Below are positions 54,395-63,965 of a DNA stretch of 64,000 bases, one piece after another. Within the stretch, counting starts at the first letter, position 1. Each line of letters opens with the position of its first letter. The notes under the pieces are model-generated. The model ran no database searches. It was not told the origin of the DNA and was given only the letters and a program-made list of their open reading frames with translations. The position numbers and the translations under genes were made by a program. The stretch comes from Eonycteris spelaea (lineage: Eukaryota > Chordata > Mammalia > Chiroptera > Pteropodidae): positions 8,937,501 to 9,001,500 of the forward strand of contig PUFA01000068.1 in NCBI GenBank assembly GCA_003508835.1, read 5' to 3'.

Positions 54395-54597
54395 TAAATG
54401 ATTTTTTAAGAATGACTTTATTGAGATATAACTCATATACCATAAAATTCATCTATTAAAAATACAGTAGTTTTTACTATTTTCACAAAGTTGTGCAACC
54501 ATCACCACTGTCTAACTACTTCTAAAAGAAATCCCTTCCCATTAGCAGTCACTTCCCATTCCCCTTTCCCCCTACTTCCTCAGCCCCTAACAAACAC
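54395..54597 (-). mobile_element. L1ME 3' end, antisense
   Basis: 'gactttattgagatataact', 'cataccataaaattcatcta', 'gtgcaaccatcaccactgtc', 'cattagcagtcacttcccat'. Confidence 0.75.
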
Positions 54598-54690
54598 TAC
54601 TGAAATCAGAAACAATGGGAGTGGGACCCAGCAATCTGTGTCACCTACCAAGTGATGGTGATGCTGGGGACCATTGCTTTAAAGAAAGAC
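54598..54690 (+). mobile_element. hAT-Charlie MITE, partial (MER20/MER58-like)
   Basis: 'ctactgaaatcagaaacaat' then 'gggacccagcaatctgtgtc' and 'tggtgatgctggggaccatt': the 3' half of the element type also seen at 61263-61451. Confidence 0.6.
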
Positions 54691-55970
54691 TCTCTGTTCC
54701 CTGGCTGATGGGAACTTCTGGCTTCCAGACATTCTGGCAGGACCCAGGAGAGGATTGACAGTTTCCTATGAAAATTCAATGTATCTCTATTCCCCCTGTC
54801 CCCAATCTTAACCACAGCTCTATGTGCTGGTCACCTCCTTTCTGCAGTATTCCAAATAATGGTTTCCATGCTTTGACACATTGGTGATCATTCACCATTT
54901 GTTTTCTGTCCTCTCAAGATTTGTTGAGATCTCTTGTCCATTGAAGGCCCTTTTCCTGTTTCTTCCTATTATTACTTTAAGATTGTCTCAGGAAGGAGAC
55001 AATATAAATATTTATGTTTAATTCACTATTTGAACTTGATCTTTACTAGCTTAAATGATATTCATTTGCTTTTTTTTAATTGCTAGTTATACATTATTTG
55101 CATGATGATTTAGTGTCTCTGTCTAATCTTACTCTGTCTAATGTAATGTGTAATGTCTCTGATTAACTGCAGTATCTGCATACCGCCTTGGAAGTCTAAA
55201 CATTGGGTTCTCTACCCATTTCTAGTATCACATTCCTTTGTGAGGGAGTTTACTAACCTGCTTTTTGTCCACTTCAAGTGTATGGGAGAATAGACACACG
55301 CTTCTGTTATCTAGCTCTCCGAGATCTGGCTAAGCAGACAAAATATCTGAAGGACTGAATGTCTTTGAAATAAGTAAGTTTGGTGTGAGCTAAAAAAAAT
55401 TCCCAGTCAAGTCTTTGAGTAATGATACAATAGAACTCATGAAATGCAGTGCCTGGTAGCATTGTCTGAAAGCAAATGCAGGTTACTATAGTGAGACATC
55501 CAATTAATCCTTAGTAATTTGACCAATATGGATGGTAATTGGAGCTACGAAAAGCAAAACTGATGTTACTTCTTTTAATTACTATATAATCTTGTCCAAA
55601 TTCTGTTTTGCTCTGGTGGCTTTAATTACATTTTTAGAAGAGGGGAAAAATGTTACACGTCTGCAGAAATTTTTGTTGGGTTGGGAACAGAGAATTTATG
55701 TCATTTTGACTGTTGTTTTCCCCCTAGCTTGTTTTCTTCTCCCTAAAAATAACTAAGAGTACTCATTTTTTTAGCAGTAATTTTAGTATTCAACCAAATG
55801 GTCTGTAACTATGTTGGACACCAAGAGGATGTTAAAAATATGGAAGCCCCATTGATTGACCTAAAGAGGGTTGCCAGTGCTGTTAGAGTTAAGCAGCTAC
55901 TAAGATAATGTTTCCTCTCCCAAAAAGTACTAAACTTGCCCAAGTGAATGGTTATGTTAATTGAAGGAAG
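54690..55970. other. Intron 6 stretch, nothing recognised
   Basis: No supported repeat or gene. Confidence 0.4.
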
Positions 55971-55974
55971 GAAA

Positions 55975-56170
55975 TATAGTCAGAGAGACTTAAGTTGGAA
56001 TTCTATATCTTCTTTATATACTGATTTCATAAGTTTAATGTCTGAGCCTCCACTTCCTAACTGTAAAGATAAATTAACAGCCACCCTGCAGAGCTGTTGT
56101 GAGATACTTTGCAAAAGGCCAGTGTTTATCACAGGTTGACACTAAGTGCTATGATGATAGTAGTGATGAC
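55975..56170 (+). mobile_element. MIR SINE
   Basis: 'tttaatgtctgagcctccac', 'ttcctaactgtaaagataaa', 'cagagctgttgtgagatact', 'gttgacactaagtgctatga'. MIR order is kept to the 3' end. Confidence 0.7.
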
Positions 56171-56654
56171 AACAGGAACCTGAAGAACTCAAGGTGATTA
56201 TAAAGAAATAACTAAAGAAAGGAGCCATGGTGGTGTACACAAGAAAGGATGATTAGCTGACAGCTAGTAACAAAGTTGTTTTACAGCAGTAATAGAACTG
56301 CACTTTACACAGAGCACAGGATTAGGAGTCTACCAGGATTCGGGACTCACAAGACAGATGAGAAGGAGAAGGTTAAACTAGACCAGAGCCTAGAACAAAG
56401 GAAGGGACTGGGACACGGAAATAAGAATTTGAAAACTAAATCAGAAATTTTAAAAGCAGATTAGCCCATAATCTGACTACGAGTGCTAGTTAGTTATGTT
56501 GACAGTGGAGTGTCACTGTGTTCTGGATTCTTTCGTTCTTCTGTGGTTCCAGGGGCCTGATATTTCACTCTTTATACTTTGGTTGGGGCAAGATTATAAT
56601 TTAAGTAATTAAGTAACAGGATAAACCAACATATGAATAAGATCTTTTTGTTAC

Positions 56655-57725
56655 TGTTGTTGCTTCTCAATCAACTTTATTGAGTATACTCTACTACAAT
56701 AAAAATGCACCCATTTTAAATGTACAGTTCAATAAATTTTGACAGATTTAATAAACCTTTGTAACCTCTACTGTGATATAAAAAAAAAATTGGACTATTT
56801 GATTTACCCCTCAAAATCCCCTCATTTCCCTTTGCAATCAGTCCCCCTCCCCAGCTTCAGGACCTAGGCCTTTCTGTCATTATATATTAATTATTTTTTT
56901 TTTCTAGAATTCCATATAAGTGGTACTATATACTATTTAATTTATATTTATATAAATGATATCATACAGTATTTACTCTTGTGTCTTACTTTATTCACTC
57001 ATTATAATGTTTTTGAGATTTACCCAGTAGTTGGTTCCTTTTTATTGCTAAATATTATTCGATTGCATGGATATACAATTTGTTAATTCACTCATCTTTT
57101 GATAGACATTTTGATTGTCTCCAGTTTGGGGCTATTATGAATGAAGCTTAATGAACATTCATGCACAAGTCTTTGTGTGCACATATGTTTTCATTTTCCT
57201 TGAGTAAATGCCTAAGAATTGCTGAATTGTATGGTAAATGTATGATTAACTCTCTAGGAACTGCCGGTTTTCTGAAGTACCTGTCCTATTTTATATGCCT
57301 ACCAGCAGTGGATGAGAGTTTTATTTGTTCCATACCTTTCACAAAAATTGGTGTTGTCAAGTATTTTTTTAGTTATTCTAATAAGCATATGATCACTCAT
57401 TATGGTTTAATTGTATTTCTGTGATGACTAATATTGTTGAACTTTTTTTTTCATGTGCTTATTGGCCATTCATATGCTTCTTTTATTAAGTTTTGGGTTG
57501 TCTTATTATTACTGAGTTATAACAGTTCTTTATATGTTCTGGATACTAGCCCTTTATCAGATATATACTATAGATATTTTCTCCCAGTCTGCCTTTCTTT
57601 TACATCTTTTTAATGGTACTTTTTGAAGACTAGAGTGTTTTGTTATTGTATAGTTTATCTGTTTTTTCTTATGTGATTCATGATTTTTAAAACCTATTCA
57701 AAAGGTTGCAAAAATTTACTCCTAA
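56655..57725 (-). mobile_element. L1ME 3' half, antisense
   Basis: 'caactttattgagtatactc', 'ttaaatgtacagttcaataa', 'ccatataagtggtactatat', 'gattgcatggatatacaatt', 'taggaactgccggttttctg', 'gttctggatactagcccttt'. Contiguous antisense L1. Confidence 0.8.
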
Positions 57726-57774
57726 TTTTTTCTTTAGGAATTATAATCATGGCTTGTACATTTAGGTCTGTTAG

Positions 57775-57895
57775 CTCCTCTACTAGTCTGTAAACTCCTT
57801 AAAGGTAAAAGCCATGCCAGATTTACATCTATATTTTCCATAGTGGTTAGTAGTCTAATATTTATTGAATGAAGAAATAAATGAATATGACTTCA
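57775..57895 (+). mobile_element. L2 3' end
   Basis: 'ctgtaaactccttaaaggta', 'aaagccatgccagatttaca', 'aatatttattgaatgaagaa'. Confidence 0.6.
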
Positions 57896-57899
57896 TGGT

Positions 57900-59650
57900 A
57901 GATAATGGTTGCAAGATAAGGACAGATAGATAGGCTGTAGGCTGCGGTCTTTCTTCTTGGCTGCAATGAACTATGGACTTGAATTATTCTTGTGCTTTTG
58001 ATTATTTCACCAATCTATTGGGGGAAATCTCCATCAGAAAATGTGTTCACAAACTTAGAATAATATTATATCGAGATACTTTAAGTACCCTTATTATAGG
58101 AAAGTAAAATTTCATTTAACATTCCATGTTGTTGGTATGAATTCCCTTTTGTAGGAATTCAGAAAATGTAGTGTCTTTTTTAAAAAATCAAAAATTTAAA
58201 AATTTATGTGTAAACTATGTACATGAATTATAGAAACCACTGAAACACTGCTATGTATTTTACTTTACTAAATTAGATTTGTTTTCTTTTCTACAAAATA
58301 AAAGGAACTTGCATCTTTGTTCCTCTATAAGAAATTGCTAATAAAGAAACTCAGCCATGGTATTTATTTCCTTCTTACCAGTAGAAATTGGTAACAAATA
58401 AGCTTAGTCACATATATTGGTTGATAGTCACATTATTTTTTTTTCTCTTGATATCAACCCCTACTTTATCTCCCATCATATACCCCTACGCTGAAAAAAT
58501 AAAACCCATATTTTCCCACTTAAAACAGGTGCATAGGACAGAGAAATAGACATGTGCGACATAAATCTCTACAATTTGAAGAATATGCAAAACTTGAACC
58601 AGCCTTATTTCACGTTTAAGAGGCAGATTTAGTGTGTAAATTATGGTAGAGATTGGGAGATAAAGATAAAAGCCTAAAGAATTTTATTTCTGCCATATCA
58701 TTTACTGACTTTTAATCAATTTCTTCAACTGAGTAGTTTTTCTGTGCTTTCCTCCTGATTCTACTTTAAGATAGTATAGTGTGAGGTTCAATGAGGACGT
58801 TTGAGCTTTAGGCAGACAGTACTGTAGGGACTATTGTACAAAGAATTCTCTCAAACTTTTTCATGTATGCTCCATATAGTCAAATATGTGTTTGATTTGA
58901 TAATACTAGTATTTCATGCATGGCTATTGAGGGTTCAGTGTGACTTGGGAATTTGTTCAGTTGGTTCAATCTAAAGTGTCTCTACCTTTTTGTATAGGTC
59001 ACACCATGATCCATATCATTAAGAATGTTTGTAGTATCTATACAGCACTCACTATTTTCTTTTATAAGTGAAGGCAAATCAGAAGATGGAAGTACTATCC
59101 GTTTCACTATGTGTCTGTTTTAAATGTTCCTTCTCAGGAAGCCAGGATCATTTGAAAATAGTTGGTTCATCCTCATCTTTAGAACATGATGAATAAGATG
59201 ACTTCTGTTTTGCCCAGGGATGAGTTAAGAGCTTAGAAAAGCCTGATTCTGAGAGTTATGCATGCATGTTATTGGGACATTAACAAAAGCTGAAAACATA
59301 GTTTACTGAAAAATTCTTAGGTTGTGCGTCATTGCCTTTCAGAAAGAACGTTATTTTATTAGAAGAGAGGAGCTATGCCTGCAAACATGAAAAAGTAGGG
59401 CATTAGTTTTATAAAGCAAGAGATATGAGAAAGGAAAGGAGAGCAGAGAGGCCTGGAATGATAGAGAAATAGCTGTGAGAAAAATAGAATTTGTATGACT
59501 AGGCACTGAAACAAATTCAGAAATTATTCCCAAGAACTGTGTCCTCCATTGATATCTTTCCTCATGTCCCATTGTCTGAACACACATTTTTTAAAGTTGA
59601 TTATCTTCTGTATTTATTGAGATTTCACCAATCTACTTTGGTGCTGTACA
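57900..59650. other. Intron 6 stretch, nothing recognised
   Basis: AT-rich with chance frames only. Confidence 0.4.
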
Positions 59651-59654
59651 TTAG

Positions 59655-59860
59655 AACTTACTGCAATGATGGCAGTGTTCTGTATCCATGCTGTCCAGTA
59701 TGGTAGCCACTAGCTGCAAGTGGCTATTGAGCACTTGGAATTTGGCTAGTGTGATGAGGAACTGAATTTTTATTAATTTTATTTAGTTTTCATTAGTATA
59801 AATTTAAATAGCCACATGTGGTTAGCGGCCACCATACTGAACAGTGCAGATTTTTTTGGC
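59655..59860. mobile_element. MER5A-like hAT-Charlie MITE
   Basis: 'gctgtccagtatggtagcca' at left and 'gccaccatactgaacagtgc' at right are inverted repeats. 'gagcacttggaatttggcta' lies inside. Confidence 0.8.
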
Positions 59861-60169
59861 CTCTGCCCAGATTGCAAAGCCCTGAAGTCACCAATGTAAA
59901 TTCTATTCAGATGTTTCTGTTGCCCTTAGTATAGTAATAGTACTGGGCAAGGCAGGTGCTCAGTATGCATTAATATTTGTTGAATTAAATTGGATGGATA
60001 GTAAGAGAAAAGGGAAAGGTAAGAAGCTTAAAAAGTGAGTGGTGTCCTGCTAGGTTTTGGGCTCTGAGGCCAGTACCTGCCCTTTAGTGTTAGTATAACT
60101 TTGTCATTTTGCTTTTTTATTATGTTCTATTAGTTTGCCCATTCTGGCTCTTTTTTGGCATCTAAATAT

Positions 60170-60660
60170 TGCATAGACACAAAATTAAACATTTTAAATA
60201 AATGTATAGGTGAAGTATAAAGAATAACACCTGGGTCCTCCAAAGGTATTTTATTTCTTTCATCTCCTTTATGTATTTTTCTAATTACATCCCCCTCTCT
60301 ACCCATGAGAACCAGCCACTAACCTCAACTTTGTGTTTATCATTCCTTTTCTTTAGAGTTCATCACATATATGCATATTTATAAATAATACATTGTTTCA
60401 TTTGACAAGTTTTTAAATTTTATATAAATAGAATCATATGTATATATTCTTCTGTGACTTTATTCACTTAATATTAAATTTATAAATTATATCCATATTG
60501 TATAATCTGTTTTCACTACTGTAGGATATTCCTTTGTGTGAATATGTCACAAATTATCTCTTTTATTACTGATAGATATTTTTCCCTAACATTTTGTTAG
60601 TGTATACAGTGCAGCTGTCCAATCCCTATATATATCACTTGGTACACACGTGACTTAATA
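60170..60660 (-). mobile_element. L1ME 3' fragment, antisense
   Basis: 'atgtataggtgaagtataaa', 'catccccctctctacccatg', 'agaaccagccactaacctca', 'tatataaatagaatcatatg', 'gaatatgtcacaaattatct'. Confidence 0.55.
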
Positions 60661-60721
60661 CTGGGTTCAAACAGACATTTTTGTATTCCGTGTGTGCATG
60701 TGTGCCTGTCTGTCTGTCATT

Positions 60722-60777
60722 GTCCTCTTCCCCTCATCCCTCCTCCCCTTCTTCCCTTCCTCTTCTTTCTCTTCTAG
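60722..60777 (+). other. Long polypyrimidine tract ending in CTAG, a decoy 3' splice site
   Basis: A run of about 50 mostly C/T bases ends at TTCTCTTCTAG, with AG at 60776-60777. It looks like a strong acceptor. The sequence after it does not encode the next NARS2 segment and shows no clear donor nearby, so it is recorded as cryptic, not as an exon boundary. Confidence 0.5.
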
Positions 60778-61078
60778 AATTCAGGGAAAGTGAATGAAGA
60801 GAAATAGAGATTTTTTTTTTCTACATTATTTCTGTAGGCTAAATACTCCTTTAAAACCTCTTGCCTCTCTGTTTGTTTCTAGTCTGCAATAGTCCCTGTG
60901 TGCTTTGATGTTCATAGACCAAGCTATGATTTGGAGTCTGTCAAAAATATTAGGATCATTTTATTTCATTTATAGTCTATACCTCTTTTGTAAATGATAC
61001 CTTTTTAATGAATTAACACCATTTATATCAATTATTTTTGCCTCTGTCAATCATAATTGTAATTGTGACAGTCTAGAT

Positions 61079-61451
61079 CAGTGGTTCTCAACTCTGGCTA
61101 TAAATGTCTGAAGAGCTTTTTAAAAAATAAAGATGTATCATATTTTAGTTCCAACCCCCAGAGAAAAACAGATTTAATTGGTCTAGGGATGGGACTGAGT
61201 ATCAAGATTGTTTTTTGAAGTATTGCAGGTTATTCTCCAATGCATCCAAGATGGAGAACCACCCTAAGTCAGTTCTCAAAGTGTTGTTCTTGTACCACCA
61301 CCAGCAGCATCACTGGGGAATTTATAGAAATATGAACTCCCAAACCTACCCTAAGATCTACTGAAGCAGAAACTCTGAAATTGAGGTCCAGAAAGCTGAG
61401 TTTTAACAAATGTAGATGATTCTAATGCATGCCAAAGTTTTAGAACCACTG
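61079..61451 (+). mobile_element. Two hAT-Charlie MITEs in tandem within one target duplication
   Basis: Unit 1 (61079 to about 61263) starts CAGTGGTTCTCAACTCTGGC and ends 'gagaaccacc'. Unit 2 (about 61270-61451) starts CAGTTCTCAAAGTGTTG and ends 'tagaaccactg'. The outer flanks are GTCTAGAT (61071-61078) and CTCTAGAT (61452-61459), a 7/8 match to an 8-bp hAT target duplication. Six to eight bases separate the units. Confidence 0.65.
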
Positions 61452-62009
61452 CTCTAGATCATCCAAGCATTTATAACAAAGCCTCCTTTTCCTCAAATTC
61501 AACACTTTTAGGATCCACAATATTCTATAATGGCTTTGAACACGAAAGTAGGTAAAAGAACATGTGGGGATGGGGGCACGGGTGGAGAAGCATGCAACAA
61601 AAGAAATCTGAGCAAAAAGAGCTATAAAGTACATGGATGTGTTATCATTTTTGTAACCTAAAGTAGAATGAAAATGTTTCCCGATGGACCACTGATACTT
61701 GAAAATGACTGCCCCCTTTCCACTAGAGGGGATATAAATGGAGAAAAGCATAAGACAGAAAGGAGTAGATATAAGTGATAGGAAGGGAATTGCTGAGAAT
61801 AGCAAGTGAAGGAAAAAGGTGCATCAGGAGCAACCTCCAAGAATGGAATGACGATGTTGAATAAAGGGCATTAAGGGTATAAACTTCTCTTTGGAGCATA
61901 TGATAGTGTTTTGTGGGGTTATGGGTCCATTGATCATCTGTGCTGTACTTCGTTAGTTGTTTTTAAGAGTGCCCACATGCAGCATACAGAAAGTGGGCCA
62001 TGGAGTCAA

Positions 62010-62170
62010 CGTGTTTTGGTTAAAGCCAGCTTTTGCTATGCTGCTTTGGACTAGTTGCTTTAAACCTGTTTAAGCCTCAGTTTTCTTCCGTTGTAAAATG
62101 AAGTGGAATCACCTGCCTCATAGGGTTAAAGCAAAGATGGAAATAAAAAACACGTTGTTAAAATGCCTGA
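62010..62170 (+). mobile_element. MIR SINE
   Basis: 'ggactagttgctttaaacct', 'gtttaagcctcagttttctt', 'cgttgtaaaatgaagtggaa', 'ctgcctcatagggttaaagc' in MIR order. Confidence 0.75.
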
Positions 62171-62174
62171 TGGA

Positions 62175-62865
62175 TAATTTTTCAATAAATTTGTAAAACT
62201 TTTATTGTGCTAAAATACATATACCATGAAATTTACTATTAGTGACATTATGCACCAAATACCACTCTCTAGTTCCAGAACATTTTTATGACCCCCAGAA
62301 GGGAACCCCATACGCATGAAGCAGTCACTCTCCATTCCTCTCTCTCCATAGCCCATGGCAATCACTCTCCTGCTTTTTGTCTCTACAGAATTACCTGCTC
62401 TGGATATTTTATAGAAATGAAATCATACAATATGTGGCCTTTTGTGTCTGCCTTCCTTCATTTAGCATAATGTTTTCAAGGTCATCTACACTGTAGAATA
62501 TATTAGTATTTCATTCTCTTTTGGCTAATATTCCATTGAATAGATATACCACATTTTGTTTACCTCTTAATCTACTGATGAATATTTGGATTTCTACTTT
62601 TTAACTATTATGAATAATGCTGCTATGAACATTTATATACGAGGTTTTATTTGAACACTTGCTTTTATTCTTTGGGGTATATACTCAGGAGCAGAATTGC
62701 TAGGTCATGTGATAACTCTATATTTAACTTTTTGAGGGATCACCAAACTTTTCCACAGCAGTGGCACAATTTTACAGTCCCACCAGCAGCATATGAGGAG
62801 TCTCTCCACCAATACACGTATTGTCCATTTTTTAGTTATAGCTATCAAGAAACTTTTAAAAAAGT
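62175..62865 (-). mobile_element. L1ME 3' half, antisense
   Basis: 'catataccatgaaatttact', 'cccatggcaatcactctcct', 'tctggatattttatagaaat', 'ttccattgaatagatatacc', 'gcagaattgctaggtcatgt', 'acagtcccaccagcagcata'. It ends about 25 bp before the 28S/SINE cluster. Confidence 0.8.
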
Positions 62866-62890
62866 ATATTGATTAGGGATCTAAACTTAA

Positions 62891-62905
62891 AAGGTAATGG
62901 TTCTT
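62891..62905. repeat. Target-site copy 1 (left of 28S retrocopy)
   Basis: AAGGTAATGGTTCTT. It matches copy 3 at 63357-63371 in 13 of 15 positions and copy 2 at 63109-63123 less well. Confidence 0.75.
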
Positions 62906-63106
62906 TTTTTTTTTTTTTTTAATTTTTTTCCTTTTTTCTATATTTTAACCCTGTGGTAACTTTCTGACACCTCACTTAAAACCCAAAAGGTCAGAAAGAT
63001 CATGAGTCCCTGCTTTCACAGTCTGTATTTGTACTGAAAATCAAGATCAAGCAAGCTTTTGCCCTCTGCTCCACTAGAGGATTTGTCCTCCCTGAGCTCT
63101 CCTTAG
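62906..63106 (-). pseudogene. Retroposed 28S rRNA fragment with poly(A) tail
   Basis: On the minus strand, 63106-62949 (158 bp) reads as part of the 3' half of 28S rRNA: it starts CTAAGGAGAGCTCAGGGAGG, contains TTGATCTTGATTTTCAGTAC and TGACCTTTTGGGTTTTAAG, and stops at GTTACCACAGGG. It is followed on minus by an A-rich tail ending in a long A run (62906-62922 as T on +). It is truncated at both ends relative to the 28S gene. Compared with human 28S from memory, most differences are CpG sites turned to TG or CA, and no CpG remains, as expected of an old methylated retrocopy. It is not a functional rRNA gene. Confidence 0.88.
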
Positions 63107-63108
63107 AA

Positions 63109-63123
63109 AAGGTAGTGGGTTTT
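63109..63123. repeat. Target-site copy 2 (between 28S retrocopy and SINE)
   Basis: AAGGTAGTGGGTTTT, merging at its right end with the T run that is the SINE tail. It matches copy 3 in 12 of 15 positions. Confidence 0.65.
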
Positions 63124-63356
63124 TTTTTTCTTTTTTTAAATTATTATTATTATATGCCTACAGCACCTGGTCTTTCTAGATGTTCTCCCATCCAGGTACT
63201 AACCAGGCCCAACCCTGCTAAGCTTCCAAGATCAGACATCGGGCTTGTTCAGGGTGGCATGGCTGTAGACCATAGGCCGTGGCTCCACTGGGCACAAACC
63301 CAGCACCTTTGCCTGGAAAGCAGACTTGCTAACCGCTACACTATGGAACCACGTCC
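63118..63356 (-). mobile_element. Hybrid tRNA/5S rRNA SINE (fruit-bat MEG-TR type)
   Basis: Read on minus, the head (63356 to about 63278) is tRNA-like: GGTTCCATAGTGTAGCGGTTAG matches a tRNA 5' half with a good box A (TAGTGTAGCGG) and a degenerate box B (GGTTTGTGCCC). The body (63270-63156) is 5S rRNA: it begins GTCTACAGCCATGCCACCCT, keeps the 5S internal promoter (GAAGCTTAGCAGGG and TTAGTACCTGGATGGGAGA), lacks a few bases, and ends GCTGTAGGC. The tail (63155-63118) is ATAATAATAATTT then A-rich. The tRNA-then-5S order agrees with the hybrid SINE reported in megabats, and differs from the ancient AmnSINE layout (5S first). Four CpGs survive, so it is fairly young. Confidence 0.85.
63156..63270 (-). 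pseudogene. 5S rRNA-derived body of the SINE
   Basis: About 115 bp, near full length for 5S rRNA (about 120 nt). The pol III box A and box C regions are the best-kept parts. Differences from 5S include a shortened GAGATCG region and changes in the last third. It is part of the SINE, not a 5S gene. Confidence 0.85.
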
Positions 63357-63371
63357 AAGGTAGTGATTCTT
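63357..63371. repeat. Target-site copy 3 (right of SINE)
   Basis: AAGGTAGTGATTCTT, followed by AATC. On the minus strand the site reads TTAAGAATCACTACCTT, so the nick would fall at TT|AAGA, close to the L1 endonuclease preference TT|AAAA. Confidence 0.75.
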
Positions 63372-63489
63372 AATCACCTAATAATTATTTGTGGAACTCA
63401 CGGCCAAGCCCTCCCTAGATTTTCTCAATACAAGTCTTTAAATGTAAAGCTAGGAATTAATATTCCTTATTAAGAACCATTACCTAAGT

Positions 63490-63965
63490 TAATGTTTCTC
63501 AAAGTTTGGTCTGGGGATCCCTGGGGCCTCCCAGGACCCTTTCAAGGGGAGTCCTTTGAAAGTAAAACTATTTTTGTAATAATACTAAGACAGTATTTGC
63601 TTTTTTCATTTTCATTCTCTCATGAATGTACAGTAAAGTTTTCCAAAGTCTTCATGACATGTGATAGCATAACAGATTGAATGCATAAGCAGAGATGAGA
63701 GTCCAGCTGTCTTCTATTAAGCCAGATATGAAAGAGATTTACAAAAATGTAAAACAGTACCACTCCTCTTATGAGTTTTATTTTTAAAGTGTTCTCTATG
63801 ACATGTGATGGGTTTATCATTGCTTTTCAATGAATTAATAAGCATTTTTTTAATTTCTCAGTTTTAATGGTAAATGTTAGTAGAAATAATCTACGTAAAC
63901 AAATTTTTTGAGATCACAATTGAAAGTATAAAAAGGTCTTAAGACCAACCAAATGAGAACTGTAC
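63490..63965 (+). mobile_element. hAT-Charlie-type DNA transposon, non-autonomous
   Basis: It begins 'taatgtttctcaaagtttgg', continues 'gaccctttcaaggggagtcc' and 'ataatactaagacagtattt', has 'gtccagctgtcttctattaa', and ends 'ggtcttaagaccaaccaaatgagaact' near 63930-63960. The ends are the imperfect inverted repeat 'tttctcaaagtttggtc' and 'ccaaatgagaac'. The short frames here are not transposase. Confidence 0.6.

Noticed and set aside
61440..61805. 121-codon open frame on minus
   Set aside because: It starts in a MITE end and has no recognisable domain; probably chance in AT-rich DNA.
62949..63106. Part of an rDNA unit
   Set aside because: Only 158 bp, both ends truncated, A-tailed, flanked by target duplications and depleted of CpG.
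63156..63270. A functional 5S rRNA gene
   Set aside because: It lacks a T-run terminator directly after the 3' end in the right strand context, has several changes and a small deletion, and is fused to a tRNA-like head and an A-rich tail, so it is a SINE.
63278..63356. A functional tRNA gene
   Set aside because: The anticodon arm does not fold well, box B is degenerate, and the 5S body follows directly.
62889..63356. A single template-switch chimera of SINE and 28S RNA
   Set aside because: A third target-like copy between the two parts and their different CpG decay favour two separate insertions.
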